NCBI GenBank assembly: GCA_030248225.1
Contig: JASANE010012348.1
Location: 1-62,887 of the forward strand
Length of the DNA stretch: 62,887 nt
Direction: 5' to 3'
DNA from: Trileptium ribeirensis
Lineage: Eukaryota > Nematoda > Enoplea > Enoplida > Thoracostomopsidae
A program made the position numbers and the translations under genes. Below the pieces are notes generated by a model. It was given only the letters and a program-made list of their open reading frames with translations. It did no database searches and was not told the origin of the DNA. Of the stretch, positions 21,547 through 34,700 are shown one piece after another. Every line of letters begins with the position of its first letter. Positions within the stretch are counted from its first letter, which is position 1.

Positions 21547-22465
21547 ATGGCGCTGCAACTGGCACAACCTGTTGTTCCCCAAACGAGTGCAGCGGTAATT
21601 CAAACTGCATACGATTCGCTTCCCAAGTTGCCAATTTTTTATGAAAAGGATACAAAAGCGTGGTTTTGTCAGATTGAACCGTTGTTGGATGGAAAGCCGG
21701 AGCATATAAAACGCAATAGTCTCTTTGCTTCACTACCCACAAATGTTATAAATGATTGCGGTATAAGGCCACAGATGATTATAGCGCCGTAAAAGATTGC
21801 ATTTTTAAATTTTATGGTCTCAGTCAGGAGAAATTGCTTAAAAATTTGTTGGCTGAGAAGACATTGGGGATCGCAAACCGTCCGTCGCTCTTCGACAACT
21901 GCAACGCTTAGCACCCAACAATTCGGAATTGGTAAAATAGAGATTTCTTGACATTTTACCAGAAAAAGTCAGAATTGCTTTGGCAGTAGTGGATGACTCG
22001 GCTATAGAAAAATTAGCCGATCTAGCGGATAAAATTATGGAGCAAGTTCAATCCAATGATTCTGTGGCATCGGTCGCTTAGCGTCAGGTCGAGGAAAATT
22101 GTTCAAAATGTGCTAATCATTGGGATGATTTTTCACAAAGTGTTGCGCAGCTGACCAAAACCATGCGTGATTTTCAGACGTTTACTCATAAAAATATGTT
22201 CAACAAATCAAATAGGCCTACTCGTTCATTCAGTAGAACGACAACATCGTTTCGAAATCGTCCACCTTCCGTGGGTAAAAAATTTCGACCTGATGGGAGT
22301 TATTGCTGGTATCATTTCAATTTTCGTGATTTAGCGCAGAAATGTAACCAACCGTGCGCGTGGAGAAAACGTAACCCAAGGAAAGCGGGAAATCCCCGAC
22401 TCCGCCGTTATAGCGGCGTGCGGTGGAGTCAATACAATTCATGTCGCCGCATCCACCGTGGGTAA
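21547..22465 (+). pseudogene. Ty3/gypsy gag, decayed
   Basis: ATG at 21547 starts MALQLAQPVVPQ, then a gypsy capsid block (LPIFYEKDTKAWFCQIEPLL; SLFASLPTNVI). A frameshift near 21780 moves the frame, which continues with KLLKNLLAEKTLG, LRQLQRLAPNN and LDILPEKVRIAL, broken by TAG and TAG stops near 21940 and 22080. The C-terminal frame 22163-22465 has a Cys/His segment (CWYHFNFRDLAQKCNQPC) of the kind found at the end of insect- and worm-type gypsy gag. The gag is non-functional in this copy. Confidence 0.85.
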
Positions 22466-22466
22466 T

Positions 22467-25188
22467 TTTTTAGTCGATAGCGGAGCAACAAATGGTTTTT
22501 TTACCTAAAAACTTTGAGACATCAAAAAGTGTTAACGGCACCAATTTCGTTGCCGTAAATGGCACTTCGGTTGCCACTTTTGGTACGCGAACATTGTGCT
22601 TTTATATAGAGTGTCTGAAGCAAAAATTTAAATGGGACTTTATTGTCGCGGACATAACGCAACCAATTCTTGGGTACGATTTCCGTAGCCAACATGATTT
22701 AATACTGGACTCTGGGAACCGTAAGCTGTGTAGAAATACACGAGGATATGAAATGCGCGAGGGTGAGTTAAGAACAAGTTCCCAAGAGACTATTTTGAGT
22801 AATACCATAAATTCTATCAATGTATCAAGCAGTAATCATAATTCTTGGGATGAGTTCGTAAAACAATTGAAAGGCTCCCATAAATGTTTATTTGACCCAC
22901 TTTCCGCTGATCATCCGATTACGCATGAAATTGAACATCACATTCTTACTACTGGTCCTCCTGTGTTTGCGCGACCTAAGCGACTTTTTGGTGAAAAGTT
23001 GGGAATTGCAAGAGAGTCGTTTTTAAAACTCGAAAAACAGGGAATTGTTTATAGAAGCGAATCTCCTTGGGCAACACCATTACATGTGGCTCCTAAAAAC
23101 GACCCTAAGGTTAGATGGCGACCATGTGGCGATTACCGAGCATTGAATTCTGTTACAGTTCCCGATCGGTATCCAATGCCAAATTTAGTTGACATCGCAA
23201 ATAATTTACAAAACTCTTGTATTTTTTCAAAGTTAGACTTATTGTCTGCTTATCATCAAATACCTATTTCATCAAAAGATCAACCAAAAACAGCTATTAC
23301 AACTCCTTTCGGACATTTTATATATCGTCGCATGCCGTTTGGCCTTAGGAATGCGGCACAAACCTTTCAGCGGCTAATTGATACCGTGTTGCAGGACTTA
23401 CCATTCGCAATAGCCTATATTAATGACATCCTGGTAGCAAGCTCAAGTCTGGAAGAACACAAAAATCTCTTAGCAGCGGTTTTTTCTAAATGGAAACAAA
23501 ATGGGCTGCGTTTGCGAGAGGATAAATGCGAATTTTTTACACCAAATACCACTTTCATTGGAATAGAGATTTCAGAAAACGGTTTTCGGCCAATTTCGGA
23601 GAATCTCAAAGCTATTTCGTCATACCAAAAGCCAGAATCAGTCAGGAGTCTGAAACGATTCCTTGGAATGACAGGGTTTTATCATAGATTTGTCCCACGT
23701 TTTTCTGAAATATAAGCACCTCTTACTGATTTGACGAGGGACTATAAGAAAGCTAAGTCAAATCAGTCATTCGTTTGGACGAATAATGCAGAAATTGCAT
23801 TTGAAAGTCTTAAAAGTGCATTAAGCAAAAGTGTAACATCAGCATTTCCTGCCAGTTTTGGAAACATAGAGCTTACCACAGATGCTTCGAATGTTGCTGT
23901 GGGCGCTGTGTTGCATCAGGTTATGGGACGGGAAAAGCGTCCTTTGGGTTTATTTTCGCGAAAACTTACGGTTCTCGAAAGCAAAAGTTTCGAAAGTTTC
24001 GACCGAGAACTTTTAGCTATATATCCCACGTTAAAGCATTATTCATGGCTTTTGGGTGTTCAATTCGTTATCAAAACTGACCACAAGCCATTGGTCAATG
24101 CGCTGTTCATGAATACTTCGACACCCCAGCAATCTAGATGGTTGTCGTATATCTCGGAATTTAACTGTACAATAGAGCACGTATCCGGATCTGATAACGT
24201 AGTTGCTGATGCAATATCGCGGTCTGTGTCCCAAATTTTGGGAACCAGCCCAAAAGATTGGGAGTAGGCGCAATACGCCGATAGTGACTTGCAAAATTTT
24301 TTCACAAATACTACTTTGCCACTCAAAACCCGCAGGATCGAAAATGCACGAGTTGCGTGCGATGGGGGTTCGAACGAATTGAGACCTTATGTACCAAGTT
24401 GTTTCCGACGCAAGATTTTTAGGGACGTCCATGATTTATCGCATCCGGGGCCAAACGCTACATTACGAACAGTGGCACATAATTTCGTTTGGCCGGGATT
24501 GAATAAGGACGTCTGGCAGTGGGTCAAGCAGTGTAGACTTTGCCAGTCGTCAAAAATAACGCGCCATACTAAATCCCCTGTTGGTAGTATTCCCACAACA
24601 GCACGCTTTCGCACACTGCATATCGATATTGTAGGTCCATTACCTCCTTCAGAAGGATTTTGTTATTTGGTTACAATGATCGACAGATTTACTCGTTGGG
24701 TTGAGGTTGTTCCAGTCGCGGATATATCAACTGAAACTGTGGCAACAGCACTGATCAACTTATGGGTAAGTAGGTATGGAGTCCCGCGCATCCTAGTTTC
24801 GGACAGAGATGTGCAGTTTGAGTCTGCAGTCCGGTCTAATTTAATGGCTCAATTGGGAATTCACAGGAAACGCACAACAGCGTATCAACCTGCTTGCAAT
24901 GGCGCAATTGAGCGGTTTCATCGCACGTTAAAAAGTTCTTTACGAGCGCATAGTGCCAGCAAACAATGGTCAAAATCACTACCTTTGATTCTCCTTGGTT
25001 TGCGTTCCACAATAAATAAAGACGGCAACAGCCCTGCAAAATTATTGTACGAAACATCACTTGAACTTCCAATTCATGACTTGGAGAGAGCTCTAAAATC
25101 CTTGGGACCATCTTCTAACTGTAGAGAGGCCAGGAAAATATTTATTATAAGCGTAAAATACAAGCGCGAAGCTAAAAATTTAATATGA
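22467..25188 (+). pseudogene. Ty3/gypsy pol: protease, RT, RNase H, integrase; two stops, 3' truncated
   Basis: Protease begins with LVDSGATNGF at about 22470, with a slip at the T-run just before 22492. The same frame then holds everything to 25188. RT: WATPLHVAPKND, WRPCGDYRALN, FSKLDLLSAYHQIP, MPFGLRNAAQTFQRL. The catalytic box reads YIND, with AAT at 23422-23424 in place of the first Asp codon. RNase H: LTTDASNVAVGAVL, FDRELLAIY, KTDHKPL, DNVVADAISR. Integrase: an HHCC-type region (HDLSHPGPN...CRLCQSS), then D, D and E at LHIDIVGPLP, LVSDRDVQFES and NGAIERFHRTLK. In-frame stops TAA (23713-23715) and TAG (24265-24267) interrupt it. After SLELP the family resemblance fades near 25130 and no chromodomain or LTR follows. 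Confidence 0.92.
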
Positions 25189-28100
25189 TTGGTAGAATGT
25201 TACTTTACTATACATCTAGGTAGCCGGGCCCTACAACGCTCAGACCATCTGCCGGGATAGGCGGGAGGTACGGCGCATATTGCCGATACATGCTATACAT
25301 GCTCTGAGGGAAATAGGAATTTATGTCCCTTAGGCGAAGAACCACTCTCTCGGCGTCGAGAACTGATTTCCCTGAAAGGTGATCCTATTACCCACCCTAT
25401 ACCGGCTCCTCCGACGCCTAACATATAGGCGGTGCTAGCGATACCTTCCCGAAGACACTGCTACCCTTGGGCTACCGCACGTTGAGCATGTATGGCAACG
25501 TTTCATATTTTAATGATTTTGCTTATATACCAAGGGTTAATGAACTGTTGTTGAAGACTATGACACTGTTCGGCTTTTATACATGTTAATTCTTTCGGCA
25601 AGCCAGGGTGATTTTCGTCCTCCTGCATTTTCATGGGAACACGTTCAACTGTTTATCCTGCGTTTCCTACTTGATTTTACGAGGTACAATTTGCCGCCTC
25701 CGCCTTAATTTCGTGAGGGCGACGATTTGTCTACCCTCTTAATTTTGCACGGGAACACTTAGCCACACCCCCTATATTTCATGGGGACACAACCCCCTCA
25801 TAAACTCAACAGGGCATTTGTCTCGCTGAAAGGCACAGGCGGGTACAGGCAAACTGTCCTCACATGATTTGCAGTGGGAACAGAAATAAGCGCAGCGCGA
25901 CATGCCTAAAGGCTTAACATGCTTACGCTGAAGAGTGTCATAGTCTTCAACAAAATATCATCACTTCTGGCCTATAATTTATTACTAATCCTATGTTTTT
26001 ATGCCTGTGGATTTAGCATGATAACTGGTATCTCGGTTGCGATGCTAATTCAATGTTCGACGACTGTGACGATCGCATCTAGGCTGGACGGTGAACGGCT
26101 GCTTAATGCTTCTGCTATGTTGGTATTGAGTTTAAATATTCAATAGAGGATTCTAGATTTTCTGAGACACTATTCCAACATAATCATACTCATGGCATAG
26201 TGGTTTGAATTTTCACACGTAGGCTTAAACGTATTTCACACGTAGGCTTAAACATAATCGTATTCGTATTTTCACACGTAGGCTTAAACATAATCATGCT
26301 CATGGCATAGTGGTTTGAATTTTCATACGTAGGCTTAAACGTATTTAGTGAAATTATGAGTAAGGCGGTTATCGATTCATACGTCGGCAGACGGGATCCG
26401 TTTTGGTTCCAGATTCACCGCTTAAAGTTTTGACAAGATTTTTAAGCGTATGTATTCACAGCCTAACATGATAGTTATGTATTCTACAAACATAACAGAA
26501 TAATATCTTTATCATCCCGTTTTCGTGTAGTTTAGTATTTTAACGTTGAATCCTTACAGGGCTCCCACTGTTAGATCCACATTTGCCACACCTACTTGTC
26601 TTTTAATGTTATAACGTCCGGCTTCTAAAGTTGACATGGACCGAGGATCTTATTCTACGAGTAGTGCTCAAGGCAAACGAAAAACGTTTATCGCATTTTA
26701 TTTCACGTTCTCTGGAATATCATAAATACGAAATCATTATGTTAAGTTTATGAGGTACTCTAAGGTTTATGGCAAGTCATTCACGACAGAGGTGTAAAAC
26801 TTAAAACAATTACCTACTGCGTAAGAATTGTGAGCACATAAGCTTATACTTCGTGAGGCAGAACATCGTGATTATCTGAGAGCAAACATCATGATCCATG
26901 AAAGGCATGTGTCGAGAGTTCCTTGGGTAAGTGGCACACAGTCTGCGGCCCTCAGGGGATAGATCCCCGTAGAACCTCATTTTACCCGAGTTTTTCGTCC
27001 GTACTCACTGCACGGCTGATGTGGGGTCCGACCCTAAGGAGATATCCCTTATCGACCCCGATATAAGGGGAACAGAAAACAGGAACCAAAACCAATTGGA
27101 ATGTCTGAGAGATAGAATGGGTAATCCATCTTTCATTCGCAACATACATCGCTCTGATCACAACCGTACAAAGAATAATTTAATTCGAATTTCTAAACAC
27201 AAACGTAACAAGCGAAAATGATAAAACAATGTCACAAGCAGACAACAAAAAGTGAAGTACATTATTAACTGTAGGTGAAAATAATCGAGCGTGAAATTTT
27301 GAGATTGACGAACATCAAATGTTCACGCACATTCCCTGCCTGGAGCTACAGCTATAATAGTTAGTTTGAACTTTTTTACTTCCAAAGTCGCAGTGACGTG
27401 TTCGACTGTACCTGTTAATCGTGACATTTCTTCAAATTATAAAAAAGCTATTAATAAAATAAAAATGTTAATGACATCCGAATGTGTTTATAAACTATTG
27501 TTCTAAATGCATTCGAAAATTTTTTTGTTCCAATGTTTTAGAATTTTTCGATGTTCACCCTCAGTCTGTTTTTCGAAACTTCATGCAGATAACGGATTTA
27601 TTTCCATCGTCTAATCAAAATACATCCTAAACACTCAATATTCTTATGACGCAATAGATAGCGGCATCCTATCTACCCAGTGGTACAACCAAAATAATTA
27701 GGTTAAATCTAAAACCATGTATGAATAATTCGCAAAAATATTATGCTATGAAATAATTTTAACCAGACTGTAAAACACAGTTGTTTTCACCTGAAATAAA
27801 TTTGTTCATGAATTCAGTTGAAGATTACACAACATACTTAGATCACAGATCCGTTCAGTTTAGCCATGACAGAGCTATCCCGCTCAGGTCGCACCGCATC
27901 AAAATGGTTTATATCATCACGTCGTTTATGGAGGAAATGAATTTGGCCTTCCACAAAATTTAAGAGGAAAATGATATATTTTAAAAAGTTCTTAAACACC
28001 CCCTTCAGTTTTGCATTTGGCAGACTAACCCGATATACACACGTCTCTCAGCGTTTCATGTTTGAAACAATTACGGGTCTTGCATATTTTTGTGTAAAGT

Positions 28101-28596
28101 TTTCAATTTATCGCTTTTCACACTGCTATTTTGTAGAGGCCAGCTACACACAACAACAAAACAAAGAAAAACAATAATGCGCGGCTAAACTTAAACTGCG
28201 CTCACTGACCACGCTAATTTGGCAAACGCGATGTGGAATCCACATCTACTGCTATAAACCAAGTAAAAAACGATACGATTCGGCACTGCTAGGCCAGAAA
28301 CAGCAATTTGCAGCCATCCAAATGACAGTTCCATGACAATAATTATTAGTTTTCAATTAAACTTTGTCTCTATTCGCGGACTAATTCGATGCAAATATGA
28401 CGGCATAAACGAGTCTCGTAATTTATCATTTATCGCTCACGAACATTACCCTTTTTAATTCAACAGCGATAAAATTGCGCTCACAAATAATTTTGATGTT
28501 CGCGAACAGAAAACAACAAATTTTTGCTTGAACCGATAGAGTTCGTTACCACAATTAAAAAAAATAATGGGCCTAAGTTATGTTTACCCGTGTATA
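25189..28596. other. Non-coding stretch between gypsy remains and VARS1
   Basis: No supported gene. 25200-25900 is richer in GC than its surroundings and has several short inverted words (GGGAAATAGGAATTTATGTCCC near 25308), as in a structured repeat. A 75-residue hydrophobic frame at 25919-26146 is not recognised. A direct repeat is at 26181-26346. From 27200 to 28590 the sequence is AT-rich with nothing identified. Confidence 0.5.
26181..26346. repeat. Direct repeat with 109-bp period and a 20-bp core
   Basis: A 56-bp block (TAATCATACTCATGGCATAG onward, ending GGCTTAAACGTATTT) at 26181-26236 recurs at 26290-26345 with two differences. The core TTTCACACGTAGGCTTAAAC occurs four times in the interval, near 26211, 26234, 26270 and 26321. 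Confidence 0.85.
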
Positions 28597-28602
28597 TTTA
28601 TT
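28597..28602 (-). terminator. VARS1: Probable poly(A) signal of VARS1
   Basis: AATAAA on the minus strand, 76 nt after the VARS1 stop codon. It is the first canonical hexamer downstream. Cleavage would be expected some 10-30 nt further, near 28570-28585. Confidence 0.55.
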
Positions 28603-28678
28603 CAACATCGTAGGCTGATTTATAAAGTTCTTTGTAACTATTAAATAATTATTTTTTCTACATTTCTAATTCAATTAT

Positions 28679-28744
28679 TCAAATCGTTGACAGAACTTGT
28701 ATTGCTTCGATCAAATGTTGTAGTTCTCCGTGTAATTGCTCAAG
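28679..28744 (-). CDS. VARS1: VARS1 last exon (exon 19 of those in window)
   Basis: Follows acceptor TTTCAG. Encodes 21 residues starting [15 protein letters not shown] and the TGA stop at 28679-28681. This is the end of the C-terminal coiled coil. Phase 0 entry. Confidence 0.9.
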   Translation of the reverse strand, partial: LEQLHGELQHLIEAIQVLSTI

Positions 28745-31700
28745 CTGAAATATAACATTTAAGACCAAAAATCCGCTGAGTCCCTGCAAAAAAAATTTGA
28801 CAGTAACTTACTCGCTGAATGACCCTACAAAGCACAATTTACTATTTCGAGCCCCTGGTGCGAACTCTGTCAGATAACGGTATGGCGCTGCTGTATAATA
28901 ACATACAACTAGAAAATTGTGCAGCAGAGACCACTTAAAATTTGATTTATGCTGCTTTCAACCATGCCAAACGTCGTTTTTGAAATAATATTATAAAAGT
29001 TTCTTACCTGCGATCGCCATTTGAATCCTGCTCCCCTGCCTAAGGTTTGTCATTGACCCTTAGGAATTTGTAGGACCTCAACGAAATTCACGTCGGTTCA
29101 TTCCGACACTAATCGTGACAAAGAAATATAATGATAATGAGATTTAAGACTTAAAGTTCACAAAGAGTTAAACAACTGTTCTAAATGATACATACTTTCA
29201 CCGACTTTAATACCTACGGTTATTAACCAAGGCGGTTATAGTTATTATTTTAAGCAGGACCAAAACAATTATGGCTATGAAAAAGTACCAACGCCCTATA
29301 CCTTTTCCTCATTTTGTTGCCGCACACTTTCAGGCACTTTGGCGTATGATGGCTTTGATTTAGATTCGACAATTTTTGCCGACTGAAGCTCAAGCTTGGT
29401 CTTTTTATCGTTTAGCTTCCCAACTTCTTTGACCGGGTCGACAATACCCTAAGATATAAATGCATTTGAATATTGAACTCCTTAACGCTCTTGTGTAAAA
29501 TAACTCCAGCGCGCCGCTTTGTTAACTAAGACTGTGGTTACTGAGTACGTTTAGACGTGCCAAAAATGACTGTCGCTCGCTCGCGACTCGCTCAATATAA
29601 GTTTTGTTCTGAAATAGACTTATTACATTAGTTTCAAAATCTCGAGCGAGCCACTCGCTCGCAGCATACTGTAACTCACTCGCTTGAAAACCTACAGTCA
29701 TTTTTTGCGCATACTGTACGTTGTTATTCGACTTAAGGAGCCGAACAACTGCTCATATATCTGGGTTCTACAAATCGGCAAAAACCGGGTGCCCCCGGTT
29801 CGTCCTCCTGGCAAAATGTTGGGCTATTTCGGTTCATCGCGCCTAGGCAAACATTTTCCAATCGATCTAAAGTGCATAAAATTTGATCAAAAGTTGTAAT
29901 AAAATTCCGTCCTGATGCAAAAACTTTCGCAAATTTTGTTAAATTAATTTGATTCATAATCGCTTTTCCTCTCCGTCAAAACGTTTTGGCAGTGTTTCTG
30001 ACACGATTTCTAACCGTTTTTTTCTTGGCAAAATGCACCCTTGTAAAATCGGACGTCCTCCGGCTCATGTCCCCTGGCAAAATTTTCTGCGAATGGAGAG
30101 CCCAGCTAGATAGCTACATAGGTGGTTTGGGTACACCGCTTGAAATCATGTGGACCTTGGGTCGATTCTTGACGGCCACATTAGTTTGCCAATAATTTCA
30201 CGATACATTCATTTTTATTAATCCCTGCCCTAAAGAGTTACGCATAGAACCAGTTATAAAAGTTAATGTACGGTGATAGTGCCTTATATAAGAGGTGACG
30301 CACTCAGAGTACCAAAAACCACATTCAAAAACAGTAATTTAGCAAAACCCTATTACACTTAACTTCTTACTGCGACTGTAGTACATATAATTAATTAGGT
30401 CGAATACTACATGGTGCATCTAGCCACTTTTACTATTTTACCAGACATAATAGTCTCCGACTTTGAATGGCGGCCTCTACCATACCATGCGAATATTTGT
30501 CTCAAATAACAAAATTTTAATTTTAACTTAGTTTAGCGCCTATGGTTAAGCTGTTCTTTTATGAAATACATAGTCCCAAACCCTACCGTTCAAAACGGTA
30601 AACTCTGCGGATACCTGAGCTGTCCACTAAAAGTGTGGGCTGCCTTCGTCAATAAATTTTGGGCTTCTCCAATAGTATAAAATTATGATTCATATTTTGT
30701 GAATTAAGATTTTTTATATGGATCAAAATAGAAATATTTGAATTGTATATACCAAAACGTTCAGAAAAAATTCAAATTTTATGAGCCATTTTATCTAGTG
30801 GTTATTTCCTTACTGCGTGTCGTATTAGACGGTGCATTTGAGGTTCGTCAAATCCGCTACAATGAAAGTTTGTAGTCTTTAGCAATGTACGCACAACTAA
30901 CTACATTTATGAAAATACTTTGACTATTTGTGATGGCCAAAATAAACGATTACCCCATGCAGCTTCCAACTAAAGATAACGACATATTCAATCGATAAAT
31001 AAACCCGATTTGGGATATAAACCAACCAAATAAACTGGTTAGAAAGTTAAATAACATCAGCAACTAATGGTTCACATCCAACAAGCAAGAAAATCAAATA
31101 GATAAATTCCAAAAAGTATTACTCCGGGTATTTTGTACACTTTCGTTCATATGTGCAGCTCGAAATCAGTAGCTCTGACAACCTCCGAATCTGGGGCGCT
31201 CCATTTTGCCAAGAGAAAACTGTTAAAAATCGTGACAGAAATAGTTCCAAAACGCTTTTGATAGAGAGAAAAAGCGATTTTTAAGTAAATTTTGCGAAAT
31301 TTTTGACTTCAGGACTGAATTTGAGTACAAAATTTTGATCAAATTTTATGTACGTTGGACAGATTGGAAACAAAAAAATTCGCCAAGAGGCGACAAAATG
31401 GGAAAACCCAAAATTTTGCTAGGGGGCTCTTGAAAATGCCAGGAACCCCATCCCCCAATTTGGAGAGCCCAGCTACGTAACGATAATTATGTTATCATAA
31501 CAAAAGATAAATATTTAAACTACATAAAATATCAGTATAGTACAAATATAGTTTGTATAAAATTACTTGATACCTACTCTTACAATAAGGAAACCATAAA
31601 AAATTAGCTACAGAATATCCTCACTAAGGGTTGTTCAAACGGGGCGACACTTAAACTTTTATAACGGTACATCACAGCCATTCGTAAGAAAGACAGTAGT

Positions 31701-34700
31701 CCTACTTGCCATCATCAGTCAGTTAAGGTAATGTCTCAGCAACTCAGCCAATAGCATACAATATTTCCGGATACCAAAATAAAAACAGGGTTTTGAATAC
31801 TAGAAATAAATCTGCTCAATAAAATTATTTGAAAATAATAATCATTCTTACCTTAAGAAGTATTTGGAATTTACACTTGTCCGATACGGTTACCAGGGCG
31901 CAGCCTGAACGTACTGGTGCATCAGAGTCAAGACACACGACGTTGTTGCAACACGCCAGCGTTTCGATAAGCGGTGTGAACAATGTGACGCTTTGAGAAG
32001 TAGTCGCGTCGGTACACTGAACGAATACTGAAATGATAATATTATTATTTTCAGACTAAACACGTTGTTCCCGGACTAAATTTCATACGACTAGTGCAAG
32101 CGAAGACTTGGCGCAAGTAATAAGACTAGCTACCTATATTCTTTGTGAAACGACTTGAATTTCCGTTTTAATATTTTTAAGCACTTTCTAAAAATATAAC
32201 TTTTACTAACGTTCGTTAATTCGGTGTTCATGTATACATTCTTAAAATATGTTGAATAGGAAGAGGTATTTGCAATAGCTATACAATGTAATTTTCATTT
32301 ACCTTAACTAATAGATGAGTATGTACACCAAGGAAATGATAGCTGAAATAACAAGCTGTCGCTTGTTAAAACGACGTTGTCGAGAAAAATGCTCACAAAT
32401 TCGTATTATATCGTCATTGGACATTAACCACAGAAAAACTACGAACCACTTTTGATGAATTCTGAGCTATTAGTAACTAGAATGATAAAATAGTCTCTAT
32501 TTTTGTAAATACGTTAAGTGTAACATCGAGCTGGTCCAAAACGTGCGTAAGTGGTAACAAAATTTTAAAACAAACAGTTCAAATTTTATTTTTCTCAGGT
32601 GCTGGATCTACAAGCGGCCACCACCGCCAAAACGGTTCGAACGAGGATCGTCAGTCTTCAAACTCCTAGTCTTGTAAATGATAAAATTGTAACAATTATT
32701 TTGTTTTTCATTGTAAACGACATTATAATGAAATTTTGTAGAAACACAGCACTGAATGAGCTTTCGCTCTTGCTTTCATTTAGATTTAGCCGAAATTTAC
32801 TTTTAGGCTAAACCAGATGATATTAAAACATATTATATTACCTGATGTTTTATGCTTCACCGTCAGCTCGTAATCGGCACGAATTGATCGAACTTTACGG
32901 ATCACTGACATCACAAACGACACTTGCCATTCGAGATCTAAATCGCGACAGGACAACTAAAAAACGTAACATTCTAGGATTAGGTAAAAATGGGTTTAAC
33001 AATGGATCCACGATGCTTGAAAGACACGGAAAAGCCAGTATCTCCATATATTGTGGACACCGCGAAATGTGCTGTAGACCGTAAACTCAGTTTAATCACG
33101 CCACAAGCAATATTTGCTGTTGCAATAATTTCAATATCGCAAAATTCAACTCAGATACTCATGTGTAAGGCAAAAATAAGGACAACAGTTGTAGTGAGCA
33201 CTGAAAGCATTAGCAAAATTTACCTCTTTGACAGACAGACCGTCAATCGACAGAGTAATTGTGGAAACAAAAGTTCTGGTTTTCCCAAAATAAACACTTA
33301 TACTGCACGAACGTAGAAACGTTGTGAAAAAAATCTATGTTTAAACTCAGTTCCATTTTCGACTAAAAGTTGGCACAAATTCGTCAAAACAAAACGCAAA
33401 CTTGTTGAAATTATACATTGTAATGATACATAATTTAGACTTGGCTCCAACAAATTTTGCTAAAAACAGGGAATCTCAAATTTCTTACCATTGAACCATG
33501 AAGAAAACTTCGGTATTCAATTAAAAGGGATGGTCATAGTCCGTTGAAAAAATACTATAAATTAATGAGACAGTAAAGTATTATGCTAAAAAATTAAATA
33601 GCTCCTAATGTGTTACAGAACGCTGAATGTTTGCCCTTCCAGACTCTCAAATTTCTTACCATTGAACCTAAAAACAGAGAATCTCAAATTTCTTACCATT
33701 GAACCATAAAGAAAAACTCGGTATTCAATTAAAAGGGATGGTCATAGTCCGTTATGTATGAGAAAATACTATAAATTAATGAGACAGTAAAATATTATGC
33801 TAAAAAATTAAATAGCTCCTAATGTGTTACAGTACGCTGAATGTTTGCCCTTCCAGACTCTCAAATTTCTTACCATTGAACCTAAAAACAGGGAATCTCA
33901 AATTTCTTACCATTGAACCATGAAGAAAAACGCGGTATTCAATTAAAAGGAATGGTCATAGTCCGTTATGTATGAGAAAATACTATAAATTAATGAGACA
34001 GTAAAATATTATGCTAAAAAATTAAATAGCTCCTAATGTGTTTCAGAAAGCTGAATGTTTGCCCTTCCAGACCCAATTTAACGTTAGTTAAGGTAGATGT
34101 GTGTTTAAAATAGAAAATTATCAAAATCATATTTGTTTCAGCGTAATGATTATAATTTTTTAGTATAATTTGTCATTTTTTGGCAACAATTATTACATTT
34201 CTTAGGTTGAAAACTTTTAAATTATTACAGCCCAAGCTTAAAATAAGTTTGATAAAAAATAAAAATTTATCTAACAGTAGAAATAGAAGAAAAAACTAAC
34301 GCTAACATACGAAGATTAATCCGCTGACTGTCAAATCTTACAAGAACACGTTGCAGTCGCGATGCTGTCACGACTGTAAATCATTCGTAATTTATGTTTG
34401 ACGAATCATTTTTTGCAAACAAAACATTAGGCGGGAGAAGCGATATAGGCGAATGGATTGCGGGGGAGGGATATAGGTGTAGAGGTTGCTGAGAAGGGCT
34501 ATAGGCGAATGTGTTGCGGAGGAAAGGATATAGGCGAATGGGTTGCGGAGGAAGCGATATAGACGCAGGGGGTTGCGGGTGAAGGTATATAGGCACAGCG
34601 GTTATGGGACAAGATGGACAGCGAATACCTACCTCCTGCAGCGTTGGATACCGTGAAACACAAATACTGGGCGGGTCGACGGTGGCCTTTCTTCGGGGCA

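Larger units (their letters stand above)
29449..31851. other. VARS1 intron 17 with small transposon-like elements
   Basis: Holds a 144-bp element with 12-bp inverted ends (29562-29705) and two members of the CTGGGCTCTCCA family (29761-30105, 31191-31472). Otherwise AT-rich with no gene. Confidence 0.6.
32957..34632. other. VARS1 intron 15 with two tandem repeats
   Basis: Contains the 208-214 bp tandem repeat (33461-34072) and the 37-bp-type minisatellite next to exon 15. No gene. Confidence 0.6.

Noticed and set aside
25200..25500. A structured RNA gene (tRNA- or rRNA-like)
   Set aside because: GC-rich with short inverted words, but no cloverleaf, A/B boxes or known rRNA motif could be found by eye.
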